Below, piece by piece: positions 1 through 7,581 of a stretch of DNA of 14,638 nucleotides. Both the position numbers and the translations under genes were made by a program. Origin of the DNA: Solirubrobacter deserti (lineage in GTDB: Bacteria > Actinomycetota > Thermoleophilia > Solirubrobacterales > Solirubrobacteraceae); contig NZ_QPKJ02000016.1 of the NCBI RefSeq assembly GCF_003344625.1, positions 1 to 14,638 of the forward strand, in the 5' to 3' direction. Each line of letters opens with the position of its first letter. Positions within the stretch are counted from its first letter, which is position 1. The notes beneath the pieces were generated by a model. It searched no databases. It had not been told where the DNA came from and saw nothing but the letters and a program-made list of their open reading frames with translations.

Positions 1-264
1 AACGCCGCAGCCCACGTTCCGGCTTCCGGCTCCCCGCCTCGAGGCACAGGCGAAAGTGGTGTTTGTCGACGGTTCCGCCCTTTCAGTGGGCAACTCCTGG
101 ACCGGTGAGCCGGGTGTTCGAGGAGTGCTGAAGGAACGCGTCGAGCGCGACCCGCGGTCCGAGTGTGCCGGTTCGCTCGGAGGTCAAGGCGGCTGATGCG
201 GACCGTCGCGGCCGGATAAAGTCCGCGCGGCCCCTGACCCTGGCTCGTTCGAGGAAGAATCCCT
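1..264. other. Leader region with no assignable gene
   Basis: I see no recognisable gene here. One plus-strand frame is open from the window edge (base 2) to a TGA at 194-196, about 64 codons with moderately GC-rich third positions, so it could be the tail of a gene that starts outside the window. Its translation matches no family I know. In DNA this GC-rich, an open frame of that length is not evidence by itself. The last bases carry the ribosome binding site of the PKD gene. Confidence 0.25.
251..257 (+). promoter_or_regulatory. Ribosome binding site for the PKD gene
   Basis: GAGGAAG lies 7 bases before the ATG at 265. That ATG opens a textbook signal peptide. This fixes the start at 265 rather than the GTG at 165, which opens the longer frame, has no such site, and would give a basic, non-secretory N-terminus. 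Confidence 0.7.
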
Positions 265-2303
265 ATGTCCACGCGTTGGATGGCGCTGATCGGCGCCACC
301 GTTGCCGCTCTCGCCGCTCCGTCCCTCGCGGTTGCCGCACCCTCGTGGTTGGCGCCGAAATTCTTCCGTCGCCAGTGCCGCATATCGGCACCCAGATGGC
401 GATGGGAGCCGACGGAACGGTCGTGATGGCGGCGCTGCGGCTGAGCGACGACGGCGGGGCCGAGTTGGTGGCCATGGCACGCCGGCCCGGCGGTACGTTC
501 GCCGAGCAGGTGCTGGGCACGTTCTCCCCGGACGTCGTCATCGGACCGGCGCGCTCCTCGCCGACAGGCCAGCTGTCGGTGTCGTTCACCGGCCCGGATG
601 GCCCGCGCGTGTCGTTCCTGCGCGCCGACGGGACGTTCACGCCGCCCGTCCCGAGCCCCGGTGGCCTGCATGTGCTGCCGCGCATCGCGACCGGCTTCGA
701 CGCGGCCGGGAACCTGTACGGCGTCACGACGCGGTCGGACGAGTGGGTCAGGGGGCAGGTCCAATCCCTGCGTGCGGACGGCAAGGCCACCCTCCCGCAG
801 CAGTATTCGACTAGCTCGAGATTCGAGCACGAACGCGAGGCGGTGCTCGCGGTCGACCCGGACGGCGACTACACGGTCGTGTTCACGACGACCGGCGACG
901 AGGTCGCTCCGGGATGCGCGACGCACCGGCTCTACGCCGTCGACGGCACGGCGACCAGCATCGGCACGCCGCGGCTGCTCGCCGAGCGCACGCCGAAGGT
1001 CTACCCGGCGCCGGTCAACGACTGCCAGTCGCAGTCGATCGACGGCATCAGCGTGGCGCGGCTGCCCAATGGGACCGTGGTCGCAGCCTACGAGGAGCGC
1101 ACGGTCGAGGGTGAGACCTTCCCGACGGGGTACACGATGCGACTCGCACACCTGGAGCGCCCGCCGGCAGGCACCTGGTCGGCGCCGGCGCGGACCGACC
1201 TCCCGTTGATCTTCCGCAACGAACCGGCCCGGACCGCGCTGACGGTCGACGCCGGAGTCGCGGTCCTCACCCACTACGACGGCGCCGTGGGCGTCAACCG
1301 GATCGCGGTGCGCGACTCCGGAGGCGTGTGGCGACCGCTGAGCACGCTCAGCGAGGAGGGCGGGCAGACGATGGCGACTGTGATGGTGTTCCCGAACGCC
1401 AAGCCACAGGTGGTGTGGGCTGGTGAGGACCGCGTGGTGCGCACGCGCGGCGTCTCCTACGACGGCACGCTCGGCGCGCCTCGGCAGATCGCGACCGACT
1501 ACCGGCGCGAAGTGCGGTTCGACGACGGAATGGCGGCCGCGACCGACGAGAACGGCAATGGCTTCCTCGCGCTCGGCAACCAGAGCGGAGCGCTGGGGTA
1601 CACGGTGTACGACAGCTTCGCGCCGGAGTTGAGCACCGTCATAATCCCATCCACCGCGGTCGCGGGCACGCCCGTCGGCTTCACGGCGGCCGCGGCGGAC
1701 GACTGGGGCGACGTCACATTGCACTGGTCGTTCGGGGACGGCACCACGGGTGCGGCAGGCGAGCACACTTACGTCAGCCCAGGCCAGTACGACGTCAAGG
1801 TCACGGCGACCGACGAGGCCGGCAACGCGTCGTCGGCGCTCGGCCGGATCATGGTCACCGCTGCGCACGAGGAGCCGGACCCGCCCGTGCCGCCCGCCCC
1901 ACCGACGTCCGCACCGCCTCTGCCACCGTTGCCGGCGCCGTCGGCAGCAGACATCATCCCGCCGCGATTCACCAGCAAGCCGGCGGTCACCAAGTCGGCG
2001 CTGCGCTTTGCGGTCAGCGAGCCGGTGCAGGTCACCGCGCTGGTCCAGCTCGAGACCACGGGCATCAAGCGCAGCGCCAAGGGCAAGTGCGTGAAGGCGC
2101 CGAGGGTCAGGCCGAAGGGCGCGCGATCGTGCACGCGGCTCGTCTCGCGCGGGACCCGAACGGGCACCTTCATGCGAGGCGAGGGCACGCTGCGGCTGCC
2201 TGCGAACCTCAAGCCCGGCAGCTACAAAGTCACCCTCACCGCGTCTGACCCGGCGGGTAACGCGACCAGGACGACGACCTCGTTCAAGATCCGCCAGCGC
2301 TGA
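265..2303 (+). CDS. Secreted PKD-domain protein, frameshifted near its signal peptide
   Basis: This is a predicted exported protein of about 680 residues, probably extracellular or surface-attached; its substrate is unknown. ATG 265 begins MSTRWMALIGATVAALAAP and ends in an AVAAP-like cleavage site, but this frame stops soon after. The rest of the protein lies in another frame from about position 357. Adding one G at 357/358 joins them as ..WLAPEILPSPVPHIGTQ. The body to about 1630 is beta-rich, with repeated Gly/Asp turns and W-sites as in propeller-like proteins, but I cannot name a family. A PKD domain spans about 1650-1860 (WSFGDG, then HTY..PGQYDVKVTATD). A proline-rich linker (about 1869-1970) and a basic Ig-like C-terminal domain (KPGSYKVTLTASDPAGN) follow. 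Such tails are common in Solirubrobacterales secreted proteins. The frame break may be real decay or a sequencing error. Confidence 0.75.
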
Positions 2304-2324
2304 TCGAGTCGCCATCAGCCGCGC
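2296..2324 (+). terminator. Possible hairpin at the end of the PKD gene
   Basis: AGCG-CTGAT pairs with ATCAG-(bulge)-CGCT around a 9-base loop and overlaps the stop codon. No T-run follows, so termination here is only a possibility. Confidence 0.25.
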
Positions 2325-2331
2325 TCGCCCC

Positions 2332-2417
2332 GACCCCGGAACCCGCGCCTACCCCGACACCGCAAACTCTTCTAGGGCAGAAGCCGCAACGAAGCCCTGC
2401 GCTGCCTCAAACGCCAC
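2332..2417 (+). mobile_element. Relic of the C-terminal end of an IS110-family transposase
   Basis: Two adjacent frames together spell the conserved C-terminal signature of IS110/IS1111-type transposases. The first, from 2332, reads DPGTRAY. The second, at 2376-2417, reads GRSRNEALRCLKRH. In intact members this stretch reads roughly (D/E).RTRAY..rr..eG.s..EalRcLKR. A frame change of one base lies between them, a TAG at 2373-2375 precedes the second piece, and the helix that should follow is lost. No terminal repeats or upstream catalytic DEDD region are present, so this is a scrap, not an element. The match rests on motif memory over about 20 residues. Confidence 0.5.
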
Positions 2418-2569
2418 GGGCGTACGGAAGCGTCGTCGTGGACGGCCTCGTTGTGGGCGCGCGCTGGTGCTTGAGCAACGGGCGCGAGGACATCGGCGTC
2501 GACAGTGCGACGAGCTATGCCGAGGCGAGTGAGAGCGAGCGGACGATCTCCTAGCTGTTCTGCGGGTAC

Positions 2570-2818
2570 TTGTCCGACGTTCGAAAGCTCACGGGTGGCG
2601 ACCCGGCTCGCGCAGGCGCAGTGAGTGCGATCGCGCGGCTCATGCTCGAGCGGCTAGGTAAGCCTGTTCTGGTCGCCGAAGCGGCCAGCGCGACCGAAGA
2701 TCGCATTCGCGACCGCCTGATGGGTGGCGAAGAGCGCCAGGTTCTGGCAGAGATCCAGGACGAAACGCTCGATCTCGAAGCGCTCGCGAGCGCGGATTGG
2801 CGCGACCCCACGTGGTGA
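2570..2818 (+). CDS. Small hypothetical protein, possibly the tail of a broken gene
   Basis: This is an 82-residue soluble, acidic, helix-prone product beginning at a TTG, with only a weak GCGGG upstream. I recognise no family. Codons favour G or C at the third position, and the composition (few Cys, balanced charges, an EERQVLAEIQDETLDLEALASADW end) looks like a real protein. The same frame is also open upstream from a GTG at 2438 to an in-frame TAG at 2552-2554. The gene may once have been about 126 codons and is now interrupted by that stop. It lies just after the IS110 relic, in a stretch that looks decayed. The opposite strand is also open here but is arginine/serine-rich and looks like a shadow. 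Confidence 0.4.
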   Translation: MSDVRKLTGGDPARAGAVSAIARLMLERLGKPVLVAEAASATEDRIRDRLMGGEERQVLAEIQDETLDLEALASADWRDPTW

Positions 2819-2864
2819 GCGTGCTGCGAATGCGACTCGAAAGTAGCTCTCTTCGACGATTCCG

Positions 2865-3074
2865 CTATGGCGAAGCTCGCCGGCTACGGGCGCTAACCGC
2901 CATGACGACGAACACAACGAGTGCCGCGAAGCCGACAACCATTAGGGCGTCGCGCAGATCGTCCGGCCCGTCGAACAGGCCGACGAGCATGCTCGCCATG
3001 AAGGCTGTCCAGCCCACGACGACCGCTCCGAAGAGACGGCGACGGACCGGATTGTTCTGGCGGGCATTAGGCAC
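2865..3074 (-). CDS. Small two-helix membrane protein
   Basis: This is a 69-residue hypothetical inner-membrane protein starting at GTG 3074. It has a short basic N-terminus (MPNARQNNPVRRR), a first hydrophobic segment at about residues 14-33 (LFGAVVVGWTAFMASMLVGL), a short acidic loop (FDGPDDLRDA), and a second segment at about 44-60. It ends in a basic tail (SARSRRASP). The charge pattern suggests both ends are in the cytoplasm. A weak GAGAG lies a few bases before the start. I do not recognise a named family. It sits alone, with 129 bases to the next gene upstream on the same strand. It is kept because the hydrophobic pattern is coherent and the competing plus-strand frame is not. Confidence 0.55.
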   Translation of the reverse strand: MPNARQNNPVRRRLFGAVVVGWTAFMASMLVGLFDGPDDLRDALMVVGFAALVVFVVMAVSARSRRASP

Positions 3075-3203
3075 AGCTCTCGCATACCCATCAGTCGTGC
3101 TGCGAATCAGCGCAGTGGTCCTTCTCGACGAAGGGATCCTCCGACGGTTGGGCGATCGCCGGTGACTGGGATGTGACCGCCTTTGGTGGCCGCAGGACGG
3201 TGG

Positions 3204-3686
3204 CTATCGGAGCGGAATGTTCGCCGCGAGCTCGCGCAAGGTCCGCGCCGCCCACGTGCCGTCACGTCCGTGGTAGTCCGTCCCATCGAACCAGTCGGCG
3301 GCGGCGTCGACCGCCTCGCCGAAGCCTGGACCCTGGAACGGCAAAACCTCGTGAGGGCTCGCCAGCGGCTCGATCCAGACCGAGGCGCCGTAGCTCCGTT
3401 CCTGCTCGCGCCAGTGGAACATCAGCGCGAGGTATCGCCCGTCTTTGCGGGGATCGAGCACGACCTCGACCGCGGACGGATCACGACGGTCGACCGTCGC
3501 CTCGATCTGCGTCCTGTCGGCCGCTGCTACCCGGACGCGGGCCACGCTGCCCGGCTGCGGCTTCGCGACGCTCCGGCTCGCGCCTGGGCCGAGCACCCTG
3601 ACCGCTCCAGCATTGACGCATGGCTGGGCGCCGGCTCGCCGGCGAGCCGCGCGCGCACGACGAAGCCGACCTCGAGCCAGTCCCAC
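3204..3686 (-). CDS. Hypothetical protein, probably the C-terminal half of the gene at 3527-4225
   Basis: This frame is convincing from about position 3600 down to its stop at 3204. It has a GC-rich third position throughout and a globular sequence with ATVDRRDPSAVEVVLDPRKD, YLALMFHWREQERSYGASVW and a final FDGTDYHGRDGTWAARTLRELA. That looks like a compact alpha/beta domain of about 130 residues; the family is not recognised. The part above about 3620 (arginine/alanine-rich) is a shadow of the other frame. No good start codon with a ribosome binding site is visible near 3600. The simplest reading is that this domain continues the helical protein encoded upstream and that one base is missing near 3590-3615. 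Two overlapping genes are the alternative. Confidence 0.55.
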   Translation of the reverse strand: MGLARGRLRRARAARRRAGAQPCVNAGAVRVLGPGASRSVAKPQPGSVARVRVAAADRTQIEATVDRRDPSAVEVVLDPRKDGRYLALMFHWREQERSYGASVWIEPLASPHEVLPFQGPGFGEAVDAAADWFDGTDYHGRDGTWAARTLRELAANIPLR

Positions 3687-4225
3687 TGGTGCAGCGGGTA
3701 CAGCGCCGAACTGTCGGTGGGCTCAAGGCGCTCCGCGACGATCGCCCGCGTGACGCGCTTGATCATGGCGTCGCAGCGGGCGACATCCCCGTCACGCTCG
3801 GCCATGAGCAGGTCGACGGAGGGACTGTCGATGCCCTGCTGGTGGGCCAGAGCTAAGGCCTGTTCGGGCTCGCCGCAGACATACAGCGTGTCCACCGCGA
3901 TCGGGATGTCGTTGGGCCATTGCAGCGGATCGTCCAGGGCGCGCCGGCCCCATTCGCGCGCGGACTCGAGGTCTCCGGCGAGTGCGAACAGTCCCGCCGT
4001 CTGTGTTCGCGAGCGACCGTCGCCGGTGCCGTAGTGCTCCTCCACGCGCCAGATCGCGTCGGTCGCGGCCTCTTGGAACACCCGGGATGCCTCGGCCGTC
4101 TCGTCCAGCCAGCGCAGCCCGCGGGCGAGCATCGCGAGTTTTCGCCAGGTGGGGCGTTCAGCGGCGCCGGCGCGTGCCTCGGCGACCGCGGCGGTTACCT
4201 CGGCTTTCGTCAGCGTCCAGGCCAC
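3527..4225 (-). CDS. Helical-repeat (TPR-like) hypothetical protein, frameshifted near its end
   Basis: This starts at GTG 4225 with a weak AGG about 9 bases upstream. The first 200 residues are alpha-helical and resemble degenerate tetratricopeptide repeats: paired helices such as PTWRKLAMLARGLRWLDETA, then EASRVFQEAA, AGLFALAGDLESAREWGRRA and YVCGEPEQALALAHQQG. It is probably cytoplasmic and may bind another protein; no catalytic motif is seen. From about residue 203 (position 3615) the translation degenerates into Arg/Ser/Ala-rich sequence and stops at 3527. At the same place the frame ending at 3204 becomes protein-like. A missing base near 3590-3615 would give one protein of about 340 residues. 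No co-transcribed partner is evident: mrpG ends 420 bases upstream. Confidence 0.6.
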   Translation of the reverse strand: MAWTLTKAEVTAAVAEARAGAAERPTWRKLAMLARGLRWLDETAEASRVFQEAATDAIWRVEEHYGTGDGRSRTQTAGLFALAGDLESAREWGRRALDDPLQWPNDIPIAVDTLYVCGEPEQALALAHQQGIDSPSVDLLMAERDGDVARCDAMIKRVTRAIVAERLEPTDSSALYPLHQWDWLEVGFVVRARLAGEPAPSHASMLERSGCSAQARAGASRSRSRAAWPASG

Positions 4226-4645
4226 GCTCGAAACCTAGAAGGCGGCGCCGGCCACACCCACGATCGTGCCTGTGCGTGACGCTGCAGTCGCCGTGATCCC
4301 GGCGGTTGGTCGAAGTCGCCAACCATGAAGTGATCTGCGCGAACGTGGTACCAGTTCTCCCTGGTCACATCTCGGCACGAGCGGCTCGCCGGGAATGGCG
4401 TTTTTCGACGATCTCGCTAGTTCACCAGCCTCGTTGTCAATCCACACCAGCGCGCCTTTCGATCACTGTCGAAACAGGGGCACCACGCGCACGCCAAATT
4501 CGGTCGCTACGAACTGCGCGCGGCGGTCCTGACCGACGAGCGCACAAATGGCCGTTCCCTGCCGACTTGTGCGGCCCGTCTCGACGCGCTCGCACGGCGC
4601 TCGCACGGCGACCGCGGTTGGAGTCGGCGTCGTCGTCGGGAGGAT
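4226..4645. other. Gap between the helical-repeat gene and mrpG
   Basis: About 420 bases with no supportable gene; the open frames on both strands are arginine- and serine-rich shadows. It must hold the promoter of the gene starting at 4225 and the 3' end of the mrp transcript, but I see no clear terminator hairpin. The only structure is an exact 11-base tandem duplication at 4586-4607. Confidence 0.4.
4586..4607. repeat. Tandem 11-base duplication
   Basis: GCGCTCGCACG occurs twice back to back, directly downstream of mrpG. It is probably a simple slippage product. Confidence 0.6.
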
Positions 4646-4987
4646 CTAAGGGCTCCGAGTCGGTTGAACGTCTCGGTCCTTCGTCTCGTTGACCGCGTTC
4701 GGGGTGCGCATGCGCTCGCCGCGACGGTACGCAGCGCGGGCCACGGCGTGGCTTGCGACCGGAGTTGTGACCGCCAGCAGCGCCACGATCAAGAAGGCGC
4801 GTGCGATGATCGCGCCCTCCCCGGAGACCGACGCCGCGGCCAGCAGGGCCGCGACGCCGAGGAACCCGGCCTTCGAGGCGCTGTGAAGCTGTGTGTAGGC
4901 GTCGGGCAGGCGCACAACGCCATACACGCCGACCGTCAGCAGCAGCAGCCCCAGCAGCGTGAGCACATCGGCGGCGACCGCGGTCAC
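4646..4987 (-). CDS. mrpG: Na+/H+ antiporter subunit MrpG (MnhG)
   Basis: This is the last subunit of the Mrp multi-protein cation/proton antiporter, a small membrane protein of 113 residues, the usual family length. Three hydrophobic segments lie at about residues 8-27, 41-58 and 60-80. Between the first two is the family signature GVVRLPDAYTQLHSASKAG, matching the conserved G..RLPD.Y.RLHA..K pattern. The cytoplasmic tail is basic, then polar (GERMRTPNAVNETKDRD). It starts at GTG 4987, and the four bases GTGA are shared with the end of mrpF, so translation is probably coupled. MrpG has no known catalytic residue and is needed for assembly or activity of the whole complex. Confidence 0.93.
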   Translation of the reverse strand: MTAVAADVLTLLGLLLLTVGVYGVVRLPDAYTQLHSASKAGFLGVAALLAAASVSGEGAIIARAFLIVALLAVTTPVASHAVARAAYRRGERMRTPNAVNETKDRDVQPTRSP

Positions 4988-5253
4988 GAGAACGGCTCCC
5001 GGTCCTCGTAGTAACGGGACGCGGCGAGGGTGGCGACGAAGCCGAGCAGCGCGAGAGCGAGCGCCGCGTCGAGCGCGTAAGAGCGTTGGTCCTCACCGGC
5101 CGCGAGAGCGAGTAGGCCGATCAGTACGAGCGTCAGCAGGTCGAGCGCCAGGATGCGCTGGCCGATCGTCCTGGCGATCGCCAGTTGAACGACGACGACG
5201 CCCAAGAGGACCGCCACCCACACGATCGCGATGTAAAAGACCACGTTTGACAT
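4984..5253 (-). CDS. mrpF: Na+/H+ antiporter subunit MrpF (MnhF)
   Basis: An 89-residue membrane subunit with three predicted helices (about residues 4-26, 35-53 and 60-78). The core RILALDLLTLVLIGLLALAA corresponds to the family region that usually reads R..a.D......i......, with a conserved Arg and Asp (here R33 and D38) within the membrane. Length and topology are normal for MrpF/MnhF. The start ATG at 5253 overlaps the mrpE stop by one base, and its own stop overlaps the mrpG start by four. It acts only as part of the Mrp complex in the cytoplasmic membrane. Some MrpF homologues have been linked to bile-salt or organic-ion efflux, but nothing here suggests such a role. Confidence 0.92.
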   Translation of the reverse strand: MSNVVFYIAIVWVAVLLGVVVVQLAIARTIGQRILALDLLTLVLIGLLALAAGEDQRSYALDAALALALLGFVATLAASRYYEDREPFS

Positions 5254-5747
5254 CAGGGGAACACCCGGCGTTGGTAGCGGTCGTAGAAGCGCTGCAAGCG
5301 GGCGCGCGACGCATCGGGATCGGAAGCGTCGATGAGGTGCAGCAGCAGATCGCCGCGCTCGTGGTCGACCTCGACGAACACGGACCCGGGGGAAAGCGTC
5401 GTCGCCAGCGCCGAGACGGCGATCCCGCGCTCGGAGCGCGCACCGATGGGAACCCGGATGATCCCGGGCCGGTCGACCGGCCGCAGGTGCAGCACGCGCA
5501 GCGCGACGTCCCAGGTGCCCACCAGGACGTCGAACAGGATGGCTCCGATGAGGACGGGGAACCAGGCAATGCGGCTCGTGATGGTCCCGACATCGGAAGT
5601 GCGAGCGGGGCGCAGACGGTTTCCGAGCGCGAGCAGCAGTGCGCCCCCCACGACCGTGCCCATCACCAGGTCCACCGGGTCGGTGCTGGCGAGCGTCAAC
5701 ACGTACAGCAGCCCGAGGCCGGCGGCGGCAGCGACGCCGCGGATCAT
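5253..5747 (-). CDS. mrpE: Na+/H+ antiporter subunit MrpE (MnhE)
   Basis: A 164-residue subunit. ATG 5747 is chosen because it forms ATGA with the mrpD stop, as at the other junctions. A longer frame to 5825 would run into mrpD and add a non-membrane, His/Arg-rich leader. The N-terminal half has two or three hydrophobic segments (GVAAAAGLGLLYVLTLAS, LVMGTVVGGALLLALGN, AWFPVLIGAILFDVLVGTWD). The second half is a soluble cytoplasmic domain with the family pattern of TTLSPGSVFVEVD followed by HERGDLLLHLID. Length and order match MrpE. It is thought to stabilise the antiporter rather than carry ions. It overlaps mrpF by one base. Confidence 0.92.
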   Translation of the reverse strand: MIRGVAAAAGLGLLYVLTLASTDPVDLVMGTVVGGALLLALGNRLRPARTSDVGTITSRIAWFPVLIGAILFDVLVGTWDVALRVLHLRPVDRPGIIRVPIGARSERGIAVSALATTLSPGSVFVEVDHERGDLLLHLIDASDPDASRARLQRFYDRYQRRVFP

Positions 5748-7153
5748 GGTTCCGCCCGCCCGGGCGTGGTGGCCGTGATCTCCTGCGCGGCCTGTTCGCC
5801 GATGGCCAACAGCGGCTCGGGCCATAGGCCCAGCAAGACGACGATCGCCGCCACCGCGAGCGCGACCCCGCGTTGCCCCGGGGAGGCGGCTCCCGTCGGC
5901 ATTTCCCGCTCGCGCTCGGCGCGCGGGCGCCAGCGGTCGTGCTGGTAGATCTGGAACAGGTAGACGAACGAGAGCGCGCCTCCGACGAACAGCAGCGTGA
6001 CGGTGGTGATGCTTCCCGCGTCGATGCCCGCGTCGAACAACGCGGCTTTGCCGAAGAAGCCGGCGGTGGGCGGAACGCCGGCGACGCTCAACACCCCGAC
6101 GAGAAACGCGGTCGCCGCCAGCCGGCCGCGCAGCTCGCTGCCGAGAAACAGCAGCGTCTTGTTGAGCGCGTTGGCGATCGAGAAGATGACCGCGGCGCCG
6201 ATCCCGACTGGGCCGCCGATACCGAGCGCGATCAGGACGTAGCCTGCGTGCCCGATTGACGAGTACGCGAGCACCTCGCGGGTGTCGCGCCGGGCAATGG
6301 CTTGCAGCGCGCCGTAGGCGATGCTCAGCGCGCCGATCGCGATCAGCGCCGCGGAGCTCAGCTCAAGCTCGGCGGGCAGGATCGCCCCGCCGAAGCGCAG
6401 CAGGCCGTACGTGCCGATGTTCGCGAGCGCGCCGGCGAACATCGCCGCCACGTGCGGCGCGACGGCGAGGTAGACCGAGGGCAGCCAGAAGTGGAAGGGG
6501 AACAACCCGAGCTTGATGCCGAAGGCGACGAAGAAGGTCACCGCGATCAACAAGCCGGTGTTCGGGTCGATCGTCGCTGCTTGCTGAGCGACGGCAGCCA
6601 TCTCGAGCGTTCCGGTCGCGCGGTACAGCGCTCCGATTCCGATCAGGAACAGGAAGGAGCCGAGCAGGTTGACCACGGCGAACGTGAACGCCGCGCGCAC
6701 CCGCCGGTCGCCTCCGCCTGCGGCGGTGAGCGCGTACGCGCAAATCATCGCCAGCTCGAAGAAGACGTAGAAGCTGAAGATGTCGCCGGTCAGGAACAGG
6801 CCAGTGAGGCCGAGCGCCATGAAGAGGGTCAGCGAGGGGGTGGCTCGGGCGTGGATGCCGGTGATGACGGCCTGCAGCAGCGACGCCAGCAGGACTCCGC
6901 AGCTCAACACGGCGAAGACGGCGCCGAGCGCGTCTACCCGCAGGCGGATGCCGACGTCCGGCGCCCAGCCACCTGCGACAAGCTCCTGCGGACCGCGGGC
7001 GACCACGGCGGCGAGCAGCACCGCGAGCAACACGAAGACGGCGGCCAAGATCGCGACAGCCAGCGCTCCCGGACCGCGGCGGCGCCCGTCGAGTAGCGCG
7101 AGCACGATCGCGCCCGGCCACAGCAACAACAAGGGAGCCGCGATCAAGCTCAT
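5744..7153 (-). CDS. mrpD: Na+/H+ antiporter subunit MrpD (MnhD), NuoM/NuoN-like
   Basis: This is one of the two large proton-channel-like subunits, homologous to complex I antiporter subunits. It has 469 residues and about 14 membrane helices, the full family length. The key ionisable residues are in place: Glu133 in FYVFFELAMICAYAL (equivalent to the essential helix-5 Glu), Lys214 in FGIKLGLFPFHFWLP (the broken-helix Lys), and the REVLAYSSIGHAGY and NALNKTLLFLG segments. The C-terminus after GLWPEPLL is short and soluble. The start ATG 7153 overlaps the mrpC stop (ATGA), and its own stop overlaps mrpE. It should work with MrpA to couple inward proton flow to Na+ export. No missing catalytic residue is seen, so the subunit looks functional. 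Confidence 0.95.
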   Translation of the reverse strand: MSLIAAPLLLLWPGAIVLALLDGRRRGPGALAVAILAAVFVLLAVLLAAVVARGPQELVAGGWAPDVGIRLRVDALGAVFAVLSCGVLLASLLQAVITGIHARATPSLTLFMALGLTGLFLTGDIFSFYVFFELAMICAYALTAAGGGDRRVRAAFTFAVVNLLGSFLFLIGIGALYRATGTLEMAAVAQQAATIDPNTGLLIAVTFFVAFGIKLGLFPFHFWLPSVYLAVAPHVAAMFAGALANIGTYGLLRFGGAILPAELELSSAALIAIGALSIAYGALQAIARRDTREVLAYSSIGHAGYVLIALGIGGPVGIGAAVIFSIANALNKTLLFLGSELRGRLAATAFLVGVLSVAGVPPTAGFFGKAALFDAGIDAGSITTVTLLFVGGALSFVYLFQIYQHDRWRPRAEREREMPTGAASPGQRGVALAVAAIVVLLGLWPEPLLAIGEQAAQEITATTPGRAEP

Positions 7154-7581
7154 CGCACGATCTCCTCGTCGAACTCGTCCTGCTGGTCGTACTCGGATTC
7201 CTCGTCCAGCGGGGGCTCATCGGCTTCCAGCGCGGCGGCCTCCGCGGCTTCTTCGCGTGAGAGCTCGTCGAGATCAACGCTCCGGCGCGCCCGATAGACG
7301 CCGTAACACAGCGCCAGCAGCACCGACGTCACCGCGAAGCCGATCACCAGGGCGGTGAGCGTCATGGCCTGCACGAGCGGGTCGGCCACGGGCTCGTTGC
7401 CCTCGACGGGCGCGATCGGGGCCTGCCCGGAACGCGTCAGCCCGGAGGCCATGAGCGTGAGGTTGGCGGCGTTGGACACGAGCACGAGGCCGGCGATCAC
7501 GCGGAAGAGGTCCGGTTTGAGCAGCAGGAAGACCCCGCACCCGAAGAGGACGCCGATGACGATCGCGAACAGCGGGTTCAC
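7150..7581 (-). CDS. mrpC: Na+/H+ antiporter subunit MrpC (MnhC), NuoK-like, with acidic tail
   Basis: A 143-residue subunit with three helices (about 3-21, 27-48 and 71-94). It carries the family signatures VSNAANLTLMASG and DPLVQAMTLTALVIGFAVTS, which match the NuoK-like core including the conserved Asn and the DPLPQALVLTAIVI-type block. It starts at GTG 7581, sharing GTGA with mrpB. Residues 101-143 form a strongly acidic extension: 19 Asp/Glu against two Arg, ending DEFDEEIVR. Short MrpC proteins of about 113 residues lack most of this. Longer actinobacterial forms vary, so the tail may be lineage-specific. MrpC sits between MrpA and MrpD in known Mrp structures. Confidence 0.93.
   Translation of the reverse strand: MNPLFAIVIGVLFGCGVFLLLKPDLFRVIAGLVLVSNAANLTLMASGLTRSGQAPIAPVEGNEPVADPLVQAMTLTALVIGFAVTSVLLALCYGVYRARRSVDLDELSREEAAEAAALEADEPPLDEESEYDQQDEFDEEIVR

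Noticed and set aside
351..366. Programmed -1 frameshift at the PKD gene break
   Set aside because: The bases around GCG CCG AAA TTC do not form a standard slippery heptamer, and no downstream hairpin stands out.
3152..3161. Ten-base palindrome GGCGATCGCC
   Set aside because: Short and GC-rich; expected by chance in this composition, with no partner copies noted.
3183..4034. Long plus-strand open frame of 283 codons opposite the helical-repeat gene
   Set aside because: Arg/Ser/Pro-rich translation with no coherent domain; it is antisense to better minus-strand frames.
4235..4447. Minus-strand 70-codon open frame beginning MWIDNEAGELARSSKNAIPG
   Set aside because: No family, no clear ribosome binding site, and the second half is Arg/Thr-rich. 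It could be a scrap of a gene but cannot be supported.
4959..5948. Plus-strand open frame of 329 codons across mrpG to mrpD
   Set aside because: Antisense to clearly identified Mrp subunits. Its Gln/Arg/His-rich composition is typical of a shadow frame.
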